Positions 6,412 through 15,657 of a stretch of 16,632 nucleotides of DNA are shown here, in pieces (within the stretch, counting starts at the first letter, position 1; the number at the start of each line of letters is the position of its first letter). A model generated the notes under the pieces. It was not told the origin of the DNA and made no database searches. It saw nothing but the letters and a program-made list of their open reading frames with translations. Origin of the DNA: Aureispira sp045105775 (GTDB lineage Bacteria; Bacteroidota; Bacteroidia; Chitinophagales; Saprospiraceae). The stretch is from contig JBGCDW010000189.1 in assembly GCA_045105775.1 (NCBI GenBank), positions 1-16,632 of the forward strand. Direction: 5' to 3'. Position numbers and translations under genes: made by a program.

Positions 6412-7740
6412 CTAGTTAGCCATTTCTAACAAATACTCATAAACCCTTCGCCAACCTTTCCATTGCCATGCTTCACACAGCGAGCTGTTGTGCCATACAG
6501 GAATAAAATGCCCCTGTACGGCTTTGCTGCTATGAATTAAAGGCAAAACAGCCGCCATTGCTTGTTCTTGATCCAATTGCAAGTAAGTATGGAGGGTGAC
6601 ATCCATTACTGCAAACGGATAAATCGTTAGGGCTGTTGCTTGTTCTTGTTCCAAATCATACCAAGTAAATGGCGTGGCTATACTCGCTCGAAACCCCAAA
6701 GCACAGGCATATCCCATAGAATAATCCTGTTGAATACCCAATTGGAGCAAACGTTGGTAAGTGGTTGGTAAATGCAAGCGCAAATAATGTTGACGACTGT
6801 GTCGTATTGGTTGTTGGAGTATATTTTGGAGTTGATGTACTTCTTTGCTTAATTGTTTTAAGGAGGCATTGGAGGCAAAAGAAGGATGAATGCCCGTTAG
6901 GCCATAATCCTGTTGTTCTTGGATAAGTTTTTTCATAATGGGCAAATGAGCAGGCAAATTTTTATCATATATTCCATAATTGCCTAGCAACCAGAAAAAA
7001 AGTGGTTGATGCTGGTACTGTTTGGCCAATTGTTGTATATAAGGATATACATAATAAGGATCATTCATTGTGTTTTGACGCGTAAGGCGACGCAATTGCA
7101 AACTCTCCTGATCTTTTTGACCAATATTGCGTGCCCAAGCCGCAGCTTGTCGCCACCAAGGCTTAAAAGCAAAGGCAAAAGCGTGGTCAATATCATAACT
7201 AGGTGTAAAAATGTAGGGCTTGGGATTAAATTGTAGCGCAGGATAAAAACGTTGCAATTGTTGGGCCCAATCCCATACCCATTCATTAATAATGGGTTGT
7301 TCCAAAAAATGATATTGAGCAGCTACACTGCTCGAAGCAGAAAAACGCCCCCATTGGTCGGCTTCAAATGGCAAATACTCCTCATATCGACTAACCAAAT
7401 AAAAAATCCAAGATAGTAAGTCAAAAGGATAACTTTGTTCCTTAGAATGTTGTTTTGATTGAACAAAAAAAGCCGCCATACGTCCTTCATATAATTGGGG
7501 TTGTACCGCCAAAGGCGTTATGTCCTTTTTCCAGAGCAATCCCTGTGGCAATATCTGAGGAATCTGCTTCAGTCTCTGTTGGCTGTAGTTGATTTTGGCA
7601 AGAGCCTTGGCGGCTAAAAAGTCATCCAAATCTAGAGTCAATCTCCAATTGGAGACTCCCAAAATTTGATCTAATACAAGCCCTAAGGTATAACGAAATC
7701 TAGAACTATCCTGAGTACTGTAAATTAGAATATAGTTCAT
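6412..7740 (-). CDS. DUF7033 / polysaccharide deacetylase-like protein
   Basis: The protein resembles the Bacteroidota family that pairs an N-terminal DUF7033 region with a polysaccharide deacetylase-like barrel. These are thought to act on cell-surface polysaccharides by removing N- or O-acetyl groups, though substrates are unknown to me. Visible landmarks are the N-terminal region with L-V-S-R-Y-E-E-Y-L-P-F, Y-D-I-D-H (D183, D185, H186), which sits where the NodB fold has its metal-binding acidic pair, and G-I-H-P-S-F with H285. Late motifs are G-F-R-A-S and Y-P-F-A-V-M-D-V-T-L. There is no signal peptide. I chose the ATG at 7740 (MNYILIYSTQDSSRF, 442 residues) because family members start close to such an I-Y-T-x motif. 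The frame is open 32 codons further, to an ATG at 7836, and that extension has no family support. It is divergent from efp. Confidence 0.82.
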   Translation of the reverse strand: MNYILIYSTQDSSRFRYTLGLVLDQILGVSNWRLTLDLDDFLAAKALAKINYSQQRLKQIPQILPQGLLWKKDITPLAVQPQLYEGRMAAFFVQSKQHSKEQSYPFDLLSWIFYLVSRYEEYLPFEADQWGRFSASSSVAAQYHFLEQPIINEWVWDWAQQLQRFYPALQFNPKPYIFTPSYDIDHAFAFAFKPWWRQAAAWARNIGQKDQESLQLRRLTRQNTMNDPYYVYPYIQQLAKQYQHQPLFFWLLGNYGIYDKNLPAHLPIMKKLIQEQQDYGLTGIHPSFASNASLKQLSKEVHQLQNILQQPIRHSRQHYLRLHLPTTYQRLLQLGIQQDYSMGYACALGFRASIATPFTWYDLEQEQATALTIYPFAVMDVTLHTYLQLDQEQAMAAVLPLIHSSKAVQGHFIPVWHNSSLCEAWQWKGWRRVYEYLLEMAN

Positions 7741-7862
7741 TTGGACAGCGGTTTTTAGTATAAAATATTGATTGTCAGAATGTAATAGCGAAAAGAGTTT
7801 GCCTGAGAGTAAATCAAATACAGATATGCAGGGCAAATACTAGCTTTTTGTTGTAGAAGCCT

Positions 7863-7870
7863 TATATTTG
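7863..7870 (+). promoter_or_regulatory. Possible -7 element for efp
   Basis: TATATTTG is a perfect match to TAnnTTTG, and identical to the box before tRNA-Cys. It lies 90 nt before the efp start codon. No TTG is found at the expected 19-21 nt spacing; the nearest upstream (7848-7853) are too close. Support is therefore partial. Confidence 0.45.
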
Positions 7871-7959
7871 CTTGCATCTTTTTAACAAGTAATATGTTTC
7901 TCCTTGTTAAAAAATCACTTTAAACGAAAATTACACATTTTACATAAACTAGCAAAACA

Positions 7960-8523
7960 GTGGCGACAACATCTGACATCCGTAAGGGCATGTGTTTAGA
8001 GCACAATGGCCAAACTTATATCATAGTAGAATTTCAGCATGTAAAACCGGGCAAAGGTAATGCTTTTGTACGTACAAAACTTAAAAATCTATCTACGGGT
8101 AGAGTAGTAGAAAATACTTTTCCTGCTGGACATAAGATTGAAGATGTTCGTGTAGAACGTCGAAAGTACCAATACCTATATGATGATGACGAACGTCTAT
8201 ATTTTATGAACAATGAGACGTATGAACAGTTGGACATGGGAAAAGAAATGATTGATAACGTTCAATTCTTAAAAGAAGGGATGGATATAGATGTGTTGTT
8301 TCACGCCGAAAAAGAAATTCCATTAGCTTGTACTTTGCCTCAATATATTGTTTTGACAGTGACAGAGGTAGAGCCTGGAGCCAAAGGCAACACGGCAACC
8401 AATACGCTAACACCTGCTACAGTAGAAACAGGAGCTGAAGTACGTGTACCGCTCTTTATCAAAGAAGGAGATAAAATTCGTATTGATTCAGAAACAGGTG
8501 CTTACATGGAGCGTATGAAATAG
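7960..8523 (+). CDS. efp: Elongation factor P
   Basis: EF-P binds ribosomes stalled on consecutive prolines and speeds peptide bond formation. The 187 residues cover the whole family length. Domain I begins with the conserved M-A-T-T-S-D-I-R-K-G. It carries the loop V-K-P-G-K-G-N-A-F, whose K32 corresponds to the modified Lys34 of E. coli EF-P. The C-terminal OB domain ends with the family signature G-D-K-I-R-I-D-S-E-T-G-A-Y. The start codon is GTG; the protein start matches the family exactly, so no other start is needed. Whether K32 is modified cannot be judged, as no EpmA/EpmB or rhamnosyltransferase gene is in the window. It precedes accB and accC, a neighbourhood seen in many bacteria. 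Confidence 0.97.
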   Translation: MATTSDIRKGMCLEHNGQTYIIVEFQHVKPGKGNAFVRTKLKNLSTGRVVENTFPAGHKIEDVRVERRKYQYLYDDDERLYFMNNETYEQLDMGKEMIDNVQFLKEGMDIDVLFHAEKEIPLACTLPQYIVLTVTEVEPGAKGNTATNTLTPATVETGAEVRVPLFIKEGDKIRIDSETGAYMERMK

Positions 8524-8711
8524 ATACACCACACATTTATGTCATTGCTCTAAAGTCCAAATAAGTACTTTGTGCAAAAGATATTTATAATTGATTATCA
8601 TAAGAACACAGAGTTGCTAGTCAATTATTATGTACAGTTTTCAAAATGCACGAAGTATTAACTGTATTTTTATAGAAACGTAATTGTAGATCCAATAAAA
8701 ACGAACTTATT

Positions 8712-9218
8712 ATGGAGTTTGAGAAAATCAAAGAACTCATCAAGTTGATTCAAAAATCAAAAATTACCGAGTTTAAATACGAAGATGAGTTGTCTAAAAT
8801 TAGCATTCGCACAAAAAGCTATGCTGCTCAACGCGAAGTAGTGGTGCAATCATCTGTTATGCCAAATGTGTCAATGCCAGCAATGCCAGCACAAACAGCT
8901 GCTCCTGTCGCTGCCCCTGCTGCTAGTGCAGCTCCTGCTCCAGCAGCAGAAACTCCTAAAAAAGAAGAGACCAATAATTATTTGGAAATAAAATCGCCTA
9001 TGGTTGGTACGTTCTACCGTTCAGCTTCACCCGAAAAGCCAGCTTTTATTAAGGTAGGAGATAATGTAACGGTTGATAGTAATGTATGTTTGATTGAGGC
9101 GATGAAACTATTTAATGAAGTAAAATCTGAGGTAGAAGGGCGTATTGTAAAAGTAATGGTAGAAGATGCTAGTCCTGTAGAGTATGGGCAAGTATTATTC
9201 TTGGTAGAACCCGCATAA
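8712..9218 (+). CDS. accB: Acetyl-CoA carboxylase biotin carboxyl carrier protein (BCCP)
   Basis: BCCP carries the biotin that shuttles carboxyl groups from biotin carboxylase to the transferase in the first step of fatty acid synthesis. The 168 residues show an N-terminal helical region (1-40), an Ala/Pro-rich flexible linker (about 50-80) and a C-terminal biotinyl domain (about 90-168). The attachment motif is E-A-M-K-L-F-N-E with biotinyl Lys132. Phe replaces the more usual Met after Lys-Leu, which is a mild variant. The P-M-V-G-T-F-Y-R thumb region is also present. It lies 188 nt after efp and 101 nt before accC, all in the same direction. The efp-accB gap contains no clear promoter or terminator that I can support. 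Confidence 0.96.
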   Translation: MEFEKIKELIKLIQKSKITEFKYEDELSKISIRTKSYAAQREVVVQSSVMPNVSMPAMPAQTAAPVAAPAASAAPAPAAETPKKEETNNYLEIKSPMVGTFYRSASPEKPAFIKVGDNVTVDSNVCLIEAMKLFNEVKSEVEGRIVKVMVEDASPVEYGQVLFLVEPA

Positions 9219-9267
9219 GAAAGCACTTATCAGCTATCTATAAATGTAGTTTGCTCACCCACGGACA

Positions 9268-9293
9268 AGTTGTTGACCATTATAACAACAACT
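9268..9293 (+). other. Stem-loop in the accB-accC gap
   Basis: AGTTGTTG (9268-9275) and CAACAACT (9286-9293) form a perfect 8-bp inverted repeat with a 10-nt loop, 26 nt before the accC start. There is no T-run, so it is not a terminator. It could be an mRNA stability or processing element, or a chance repeat. Confidence 0.35.
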
Positions 9294-9319
9294 AGAATCT
9301 GACTGTAAAAAACAATACT

Positions 9320-10678
9320 ATGTTCAAAAAAATATTAATCGCCAATAGAGGCGAGATTGCTTTGCGTGTTATTAGAACATGTAAAGAGATGGGAATTAAA
9401 ACGGTAGCTATTTATTCATCTGCCGATGCGGATAGTTTGCACGTACGTTTTGCCGATGAGGCCGTATGTGTGGGGCCGCCTTCTAGTAGTTTATCCTATC
9501 TAAATATTCCAAATATCATGGCAGCAGTAGAGATTACTAATGCTGATGCTGTCCATCCAGGGTATGGTTTTTTGGCTGAAAATGCTGAATTTGCAGAAAT
9601 ATGTTCTCAAACTGGTGTCAAATTTATTGGCCCTTCTCCTGAGCATATTCGCAAAATGGGCGATAAAATCACCGCCAAAGAAACGATGGTTGCGGCAGGA
9701 GTACCTGTCATACCAGGTTCTGATGGTTTGGTTCAAGATTTTGAGGATGCCAAGAAGATTGCCATCGAAGTAGGTTATCCTATTATGCTCAAAGCAACTG
9801 CTGGAGGCGGTGGAAAAGGTATGCGTTTGGTTTGGAATGAGGAAGAATTGGAATCTAGTCTTACGGCTGCCCAAAATGAAGCGCGTTCAGCATTTGGGAA
9901 CGATGGCATGTATGTTGAAAAATTCGTAGAAGAACCTCGTCATATCGAAATCCAAATTGCAGGAGATCAGTATGGAGAAGTTTGCCACTTATCGGAGCGT
10001 GAATGCTCTATTCAGCGCCGTCACCAAAAACTGGTAGAAGAATCACCTTCTCCTTATTTGGACGATCAATTGCGCGAGGAAATGGGCCAAGCTGCTATTG
10101 CCGCAGGAAAGGCTATTGGTTATGAAGGGGTTGGTACGGTAGAGTTTTTGGTAGATAAACACCGCAAATTCTATTTCATGGAAATGAATACTCGAATTCA
10201 AGTAGAGCATACGGTTACAGAAGAAGTAGTGGATTATGACTTGATTCGCGAGCAAATCAAAATTGCCGCAGGAGAGAAAATTTCAGGAGAGAATTACTAC
10301 CCTACTATGCACGCTATTGAGTGCCGAATTAATGCAGAAGATCCTTTTGAAAATTTCCGTCCATGTCCTGGAAAAATCACTTCTTTTCACAGCTCCAAAG
10401 GGCATGGAATTAGAGTAGATACCCATGTTTATGCGGGGTATACGATTTCTCCTTATTATGACTCGATGATTGCCAAACTGATTTGCAAAGCGAGGACTAG
10501 AGAAGAGTGTATTGCCAAAATGCGTCGTGCACTGGATGAATTTATCGTAGAAGGTATCAAAACAACTGTTTCTTTTCATCGTATGTTGATGGACGAAGAA
10601 AAATTCATTACAGGAGATTTTACCACTAAGTTTATTGATTCTATGGATTTGGCATCTAAAAAACCAAAGGAGGCATAG
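9320..10678 (+). CDS. accC: Acetyl-CoA carboxylase, biotin carboxylase subunit
   Basis: AccC uses ATP and bicarbonate to carboxylate biotin on BCCP, the first half-reaction of malonyl-CoA synthesis. The 452 residues match the roughly 450 of the family. The N-terminal domain starts F-K-K-I-L-I-A-N-R-G-E-I-A. The ATP-grasp domain has K158 and the glycine-rich loop A-G-G-G-G-K-G-M-R (161-169). Catalytic residues E288, N290 and R292 lie in F-M-E-M-N-T-R-I-Q-V-E-H-T-V-T-E, at the same numbers as in E. coli AccC. The C-terminal domain contains H-A-I-E-C-R-I-N-A-E-D-P. No transferase subunits (accA, accD) are in the window. The gene is followed by a strong terminator, making it the last of the efp-accB-accC cluster. 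Confidence 0.97.
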   Translation: MFKKILIANRGEIALRVIRTCKEMGIKTVAIYSSADADSLHVRFADEAVCVGPPSSSLSYLNIPNIMAAVEITNADAVHPGYGFLAENAEFAEICSQTGVKFIGPSPEHIRKMGDKITAKETMVAAGVPVIPGSDGLVQDFEDAKKIAIEVGYPIMLKATAGGGGKGMRLVWNEEELESSLTAAQNEARSAFGNDGMYVEKFVEEPRHIEIQIAGDQYGEVCHLSERECSIQRRHQKLVEESPSPYLDDQLREEMGQAAIAAGKAIGYEGVGTVEFLVDKHRKFYFMEMNTRIQVEHTVTEEVVDYDLIREQIKIAAGEKISGENYYPTMHAIECRINAEDPFENFRPCPGKITSFHSSKGHGIRVDTHVYAGYTISPYYDSMIAKLICKARTREECIAKMRRALDEFIVEGIKTTVSFHRMLMDEEKFITGDFTTKFIDSMDLASKKPKEA

Positions 10679-10701
10679 AATAAGTTTCAATAGATAATAG
10701 G

Positions 10702-10737
10702 CAGCTCATTCTTTTCTTAAGAATGGGCTGTTTTTTT
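10702..10737 (+). terminator. Intrinsic terminator after accC
   Basis: CAGCTCATTCTT (10702-10713) pairs with AAGAATGGGCTG (10719-10730): 12 bp including one G-T pair, with a 5-nt loop. Seven T follow. It lies 23 nt past the accC stop and separates the acc cluster from the hybrid regulator. The remaining 170 nt before the regulator hold no promoter that I can support. Confidence 0.9.
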
Positions 10738-10908
10738 GTCAAAATGATGTCGAAAACCTTTTAAATTTACCATAGAGAGAATAGTGCGCTAGGTTCATTT
10801 AGAATGATTTGTCTTTTCTGTACAACTTTGTTATATTGATACTAAGAATTACGGACTTTTCCCAATGCGCTCCAAACCACCTTTATCATCTTCCCACTTA
10901 GTTAAAAT

Positions 10909-13900
10909 ATGTTTCGTTTTTGCGTATTCTTATCTTGGCTATTCTTACTAGCACTGTCTACGGCACAAGGACAGGAGTATAAGGCATTGGTAGAAACCAT
11001 CTCTACAGGAAGGGGATTATCCAATCGTTTTGTCCGCAGTATTCATCAAGATTCTAAGGGGTTTATATGGGTGGGAACAAAGATTGGGCTCAATCGTTAC
11101 GATGGGTATAATTTTGAGGTCTTTAATAGTAGGAACTCCACGTTGCAAACAGATTATATAGAGCAAATATGGGAAGATGCGGATAGCAATCTCTGGTTGG
11201 GACATGGTCTAAATAGTGAAATAAAGAAATCATTTGAGGGCATTGATATTCTCAATATCAATACCTTTAAAGTACAGTCCATACAAGACTACTTAGGTAC
11301 AGCACTACCTGTTGCTGTTAAGGATATACACAGTATTCATTACAAAAAAGGCCAAAAAGATTTATATCTCGCCACTACGCAAGGGGTTATTTATATTTAT
11401 AAAGGACAAGGTATATTTGAGGTGTTTTATGATCAAAGAGAAAAGGTCAAAATTCATGATATGTGGTTTGATACAACCTATACTTGGATTTGTACAGACA
11501 ACCAAGTTATAGCACTCAACCAGAAACGGCAAGTCATCTATAAGCAAAAACTAAAGATACCTGCTAGATGTATAGGAGAGTTTTTGACACAATTAGATGA
11601 AAATACTTTGTTAATTTCCTTGAATAATGGCTTTGAAACTTTCCAACTATGGGAATGGCAAGCAGATAGACATGAATTGATATCCAGAAAGACATTTAGT
11701 TTTTTGGGAGATACTATTAAGCCTGTAATGGGTTCAAAAATACAGTATTATCCTCAAGATGGATTTAATTTGTTTGCTTGTAAATACAGAACGATCCTTT
11801 ATGATAACAATAAAGATAGCCTGTACAAAGTGAATTATAATACAGATTATTTACAAGTAGCCTATATTGATCGTCAAAAAAACATATGGTTGGGGGTAAA
11901 TACTGAAGGTTTGATTAAGATTAGCATTGTCAAAAATAGATTTGATATTCATCTAAACGGTAAATCTACACGAGCAATTATTGAACGAAAAAAAGGAGAA
12001 GAATTACTTATTAGTAGTTATAGTGGGCATTATGTGGTAGATATGAACACCTTTGAGGAAGAAAAAGTATTAAAGGGCAATACGCACGCCATAGAGCCGT
12101 CTAAGTTTGGCCATTATTGGATGGCTGATTTGCCTAAAGTAAGAAAAACAACTATTAGTAATCTGCAAACGGAACGACTCTATTTTCATAAGAAGGAAAT
12201 AGAGCAAAAAAAAGGGGTCAAACTTCTAAGTATTTGGGCGTTGCATGAAGATACTACAGGCAAGCTTTGGGTAGGCTCAGACAATGGATTAGGGCATTTG
12301 GATGTTGGTGCGGATTCTATTAGGCACTATGAAGTAGAAAAGCCTTATGATGGTATTAATAGTAGTCTTATTTATGACTTTCATAAAAATGAAAAAGGTT
12401 TATGGATAGCTACTTCTTCTGGCTTGTATCTCAAGAAAGCGGATGATAAGGGTTGGAAGGTATATAATAAACTACAAAAAGCACCTTATTATTTGCCCGC
12501 TGATTATTTATTTGATGTTAATGAAGATCAACATGGTAATTTATGGCTCGCAACTCAAGGAGGAGGGGTGTTGTGTCTTCAGCCCCAAACAGGTGTTTGT
12601 GAGCAATGGACTACAACCGAGGGGCTGTCGCACAATGTGACCTATGCTACCCTCGAAGATGAGTATGGTTACATTTGGATCAGTAGCAACAAAGGCTTGA
12701 TGCGGATGCACCCTACCACACATCTAGTCAATTGCTACTTGCCAGAAAATGGAATTCCACATGAAGAATTTAATAGAAAATCGGTTTACAAAGCTTCTAA
12801 TGGCCGATTGTATTTTGGAGGTCTTGGTGGTGTAGTGGGGGTTGATGGAAAAGACTTTATAGATACCACTACTTTTGTTCCCCCATTACACATCATAAAT
12901 TATCAATATTTTGATGGCAGTAAGGGCACTCTGTCCAATGCTACTAATCGTTTGTTAAACGAAAAGGTCATAGACTTGAATTATAATGATCGCTTTTTTG
13001 TTCTTCAATTGGCTTTGTTAGATTTTAAGATAAATGCACACAAAACCTATGCTTATCAAATTGAAGGATTAGAAGAAGCGTGGGTATTTACAACTGACCC
13101 TACCATTAGAATGGACGGCTTGCGTCCAGGGCTGTACAAATTGCGTGTAAAAGCAGAATTGAGCTCGGGCAATTGGTCGCCTGTTTTGTTAGAATTGCCC
13201 ATATTGGTGCGCCCACCATTTTATTTGCAATGGCCCTTTATTGTAGCCACCTTGTTTCTAACTTTATTGCTTGGTTTTATTTATGTTAAAATACGAGAAA
13301 AACGCTTGCAAGAAGCACAATTGCTATTAGAAAAACGAGTCAGAGAGCGTACGCGTGTGGTCGAAGAACAAACCACAGCACTTAGAGAGTTGGATGAAAT
13401 GAAAACGCGTTTCTTTGCGAATATTTCTCACGAACTACGAACCCCTTTAACACTTATTTTGGCGCCTGTAGAAGCGGCCATCAACCAAGAAAAACCCCCA
13501 ACTCCAGAGCAAGCACAAGCCTTATTGTCCTTGATTCGTCGCCACGGCCTAAAATTAAATCAACTTGTAGAGGAAATCTTAAGCTTATCAAAGTTGGAAG
13601 CCAATCAACTGGCACTAGAGCAACAGCCCCAAAAGTTAGCGGTAGTGCTGAAAAGTTTTTGGTCGAATTTTGAAGAACAAGCAGAATTAGAGGAAGTAAA
13701 CTGGGGAATAGATCAGGAAATTCCAGATGATTTAGTGGTATTGATGGATGTCAATAAACTAGAAAAAATTATTAATAATCTATTGAGCAATGCTCTCAAA
13801 CACACTCCGAAAGGAGAACATGTGGGTATGAGTACACGCTGGGATCAGGCCACTCAATGTCTTTACTTGAATGTAAATGACACTGGTAAAGGTATTGCTC

Positions 13901-14931
13901 CCGAAGATTTGCCCCATATCTTTAAGCGTTTTTATCAATCCAAAGAAGGCAAAGCAACAGGTGGTACAGGAATTGGCCTAGCATTGGCCTCTGAGCTTGC
14001 ACAATTGATGGGAGGCGATATTCAGGCGGCTAGTATTCTGGGCACAGGAAGTACTTTTATGCTAACACTACCTTTGGAAGCATTGAAGAAAAATCAAGAA
14101 CTGGAAGAAATTACTGAAGCTTTCGCACTGCCTTCCTTAGTATCCGATTCTTCGGCTACGATTCTTATTGTAGAGGATTTGATGGATATGCGCTTGTTCT
14201 TAAGTGTGTTGCTAAGTCAGTATTACAAGGTAAAAACAGCAGAAAATGGCCAACAAGCCCTGCGGCTCTTAGAAGAAAATAATAATGAGATTGATCTAGT
14301 TGTTTCTGATGTCATGATGCCTGTTATGGATGGTTTTGAATTGTTGGAAAAGTTAAAAAATGATCCCAAAAGAGCCCAGATACCTGTTATCATGCTGACA
14401 GCACGTACAGCCGAACGCGACAAACTCAAAGCCTTGAAAATTGGTGTTGATGATTATTTGCAAAAACCATTCTCTAACAAAGAATTACTAGCACGCATCA
14501 AAAACCTACTGGAGCATTACCAACAACGTCAAGGTTGGTTGGATCAAGAACCACAAACAACCACCACGCAAAATCAAGAGAACCAAGAAGAAGCACCTGC
14601 AAATCATACGATGGATCCTTGGACAACTCACTTGGAAGAAATTATTAAACGAGAGGTAGGTAATACACAATTTAATATCATCAGCTTGGCTTATGAGCTC
14701 CATTTGAGTGAACGTCAGTTGCGTAGAAAGATTAAAGCCAAAACAGGTCTGACACCCAATCAGTATTTTCGTTCTATTAAGTTGGATGTAGCACGCCAAT
14801 TACTAGAAACGAGACGTTTTCAGACGGTATCCGAAGTAGCCAACTATGTAGGTTTTACCAATGTACATTATTTCTCTAAACTCTATTTTGCTGAGTATGG
14901 CCGCAAACCTATAGATTATTTACGGTCATAA
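10909..14931 (+). CDS. Hybrid two-component system regulator (periplasmic propeller, histidine kinase, receiver, AraC DNA-binding domain)
   Basis: At 1340 residues this single protein combines sensor, kinase, receiver and transcription factor. A signal peptide (about 1-21) is followed by two-component propeller repeats (about 30-640) with recurring W-V-G, W-L-A-T and W-I-S-S blade motifs. A Y_Y_Y domain (about 700-768, ending in V-R-P-P-F-Y) and one membrane helix (about 774-796) follow. The kinase has an H-box F-F-A-N-I-S-H-E-L-R-T-P with phospho-accepting H841. Its ATPase domain has N957/N961 in the N-box, D-T-G-K-G-I at 991-996 and G-G-T-G-I-G-L. The receiver has E1089/D1090, phospho-acceptor D1134 and K1186. 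The C-terminal AraC domain (about 1241-1340) has both helix-turn-helix units. Such regulators usually sense oligosaccharides and control polysaccharide-use loci. Here no SusC/SusD or glycosidase gene is adjacent, so ligand and targets are open. Confidence 0.96.
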   Translation: MFRFCVFLSWLFLLALSTAQGQEYKALVETISTGRGLSNRFVRSIHQDSKGFIWVGTKIGLNRYDGYNFEVFNSRNSTLQTDYIEQIWEDADSNLWLGHGLNSEIKKSFEGIDILNINTFKVQSIQDYLGTALPVAVKDIHSIHYKKGQKDLYLATTQGVIYIYKGQGIFEVFYDQREKVKIHDMWFDTTYTWICTDNQVIALNQKRQVIYKQKLKIPARCIGEFLTQLDENTLLISLNNGFETFQLWEWQADRHELISRKTFSFLGDTIKPVMGSKIQYYPQDGFNLFACKYRTILYDNNKDSLYKVNYNTDYLQVAYIDRQKNIWLGVNTEGLIKISIVKNRFDIHLNGKSTRAIIERKKGEELLISSYSGHYVVDMNTFEEEKVLKGNTHAIEPSKFGHYWMADLPKVRKTTISNLQTERLYFHKKEIEQKKGVKLLSIWALHEDTTGKLWVGSDNGLGHLDVGADSIRHYEVEKPYDGINSSLIYDFHKNEKGLWIATSSGLYLKKADDKGWKVYNKLQKAPYYLPADYLFDVNEDQHGNLWLATQGGGVLCLQPQTGVCEQWTTTEGLSHNVTYATLEDEYGYIWISSNKGLMRMHPTTHLVNCYLPENGIPHEEFNRKSVYKASNGRLYFGGLGGVVGVDGKDFIDTTTFVPPLHIINYQYFDGSKGTLSNATNRLLNEKVIDLNYNDRFFVLQLALLDFKINAHKTYAYQIEGLEEAWVFTTDPTIRMDGLRPGLYKLRVKAELSSGNWSPVLLELPILVRPPFYLQWPFIVATLFLTLLLGFIYVKIREKRLQEAQLLLEKRVRERTRVVEEQTTALRELDEMKTRFFANISHELRTPLTLILAPVEAAINQEKPPTPEQAQALLSLIRRHGLKLNQLVEEILSLSKLEANQLALEQQPQKLAVVLKSFWSNFEEQAELEEVNWGIDQEIPDDLVVLMDVNKLEKIINNLLSNALKHTPKGEHVGMSTRWDQATQCLYLNVNDTGKGIAPEDLPHIFKRFYQSKEGKATGGTGIGLALASELAQLMGGDIQAASILGTGSTFMLTLPLEALKKNQELEEITEAFALPSLVSDSSATILIVEDLMDMRLFLSVLLSQYYKVKTAENGQQALRLLEENNNEIDLVVSDVMMPVMDGFELLEKLKNDPKRAQIPVIMLTARTAERDKLKALKIGVDDYLQKPFSNKELLARIKNLLEHYQQRQGWLDQEPQTTTTQNQENQEEAPANHTMDPWTTHLEEIIKREVGNTQFNIISLAYELHLSERQLRRKIKAKTGLTPNQYFRSIKLDVARQLLETRRFQTVSEVANYVGFTNVHYFSKLYFAEYGRKPIDYLRS

Positions 14932-14945
14932 TAAATAGAAAAATA

Positions 14946-15494
14946 TTACAATACAGATAACAAAGCAATGACTAAAAGGAGCAACAAAACCACAAATACA
15001 ATCGCTTTGTAATTGCTATTGTCTTTGTAAAACTCATACATAATGGCTAATAATTCTGGCCATTCTGCATTTTTAGCCAAGTGTTCAGAAGCCAAAAAAA
15101 GATAAGGACTTTTGTAGCCCTTAGAATCGTGGTTGCCGTGTTTTTTGAGAATGAAAAAGTTTTCGTTGAGAAAAACCAACTCAAACAACTCATGCTCTCC
15201 AGCAAATTGCACGATAATACCTCTTAAGTCATGTTCCCAATTTCCTTTGGCTACATCACCATCTATAATATGCAAATACTCGCCCTGTTCTTTGAACACA
15301 TGCAAAACGGCCTCTTGAAATTCTACATCATCTCTAACTTCCATCCAACGCTTCTTGAGATAAAACTCATAATCAACCAATCCCTCGCTGTAAGGGCGCA
15401 GGTAGCGCATTAAAAAACCAATTCCTTCAGCTAAATTGCTGAATTCAGGCAAATCATCATTAGTAGAAGACAATAGGTTACTGAGGAAACTCAT
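14946..15494 (-). CDS. Unknown tail-anchored protein
   Basis: I do not recognise a family. The 182 residues lack a signal peptide. The body (1-160) is an acidic, aromatic-rich soluble domain with Y-L-R-P-Y-S-E-G-L-V-D-Y-E-F-Y-L-K-K-R-W and N-E-N-F-F-I-L-K-K-H-G-N-H-D. The last 21 residues (162-182) are almost wholly hydrophobic (VVLLLLLVIALL) and end at the stop codon, the pattern of a C-terminal membrane anchor with the body in the cytoplasm. The gene has a promoter-like site upstream (15558-15588). It converges on the hybrid regulator with only 14 nt between the two stops and no terminator hairpin there. It appears monocistronic; context gives no functional clue. Confidence 0.8.
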   Translation of the reverse strand: MSFLSNLLSSTNDDLPEFSNLAEGIGFLMRYLRPYSEGLVDYEFYLKKRWMEVRDDVEFQEAVLHVFKEQGEYLHIIDGDVAKGNWEHDLRGIIVQFAGEHELFELVFLNENFFILKKHGNHDSKGYKSPYLFLASEHLAKNAEWPELLAIMYEFYKDNSNYKAIVFVVLLLLLVIALLSVL

Positions 15495-15557
15495 AAAAAA
15501 ACAGCAGTAATGAAATAAGAATAATTTAACCTTAATGAGTGGCTATCAATTAGTCTA

Positions 15558-15588
15558 TAAAGATAGGCTTTTTGTAAGGTAAACACAA
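15558..15588 (-). promoter_or_regulatory. Probable promoter of the tail-anchored protein gene
   Basis: On the minus strand TTG (15588-15586), a 20-nt spacer and TATCTTTA (15565-15558) match the Bacteroidota -33/-7 pattern except for the final G of TAnnTTTG. The predicted leader is about 55 nt. Confidence 0.45.
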
Positions 15589-15657
15589 TGTTGATAAGTT
15601 GATTTTAGTATTCTAATCGTTCTCAAAGAGATTTTGAAGCCCTCTTCTTTCTAAAAC

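Noticed and set aside
8524..8711. efp-accB gap searched for a promoter, terminator or small RNA
   Set aside because: GTACTTTG and TATTTTTA resemble -7 boxes but have wrong spacing or lack a TTG partner; no stable hairpin with a T-run was found.
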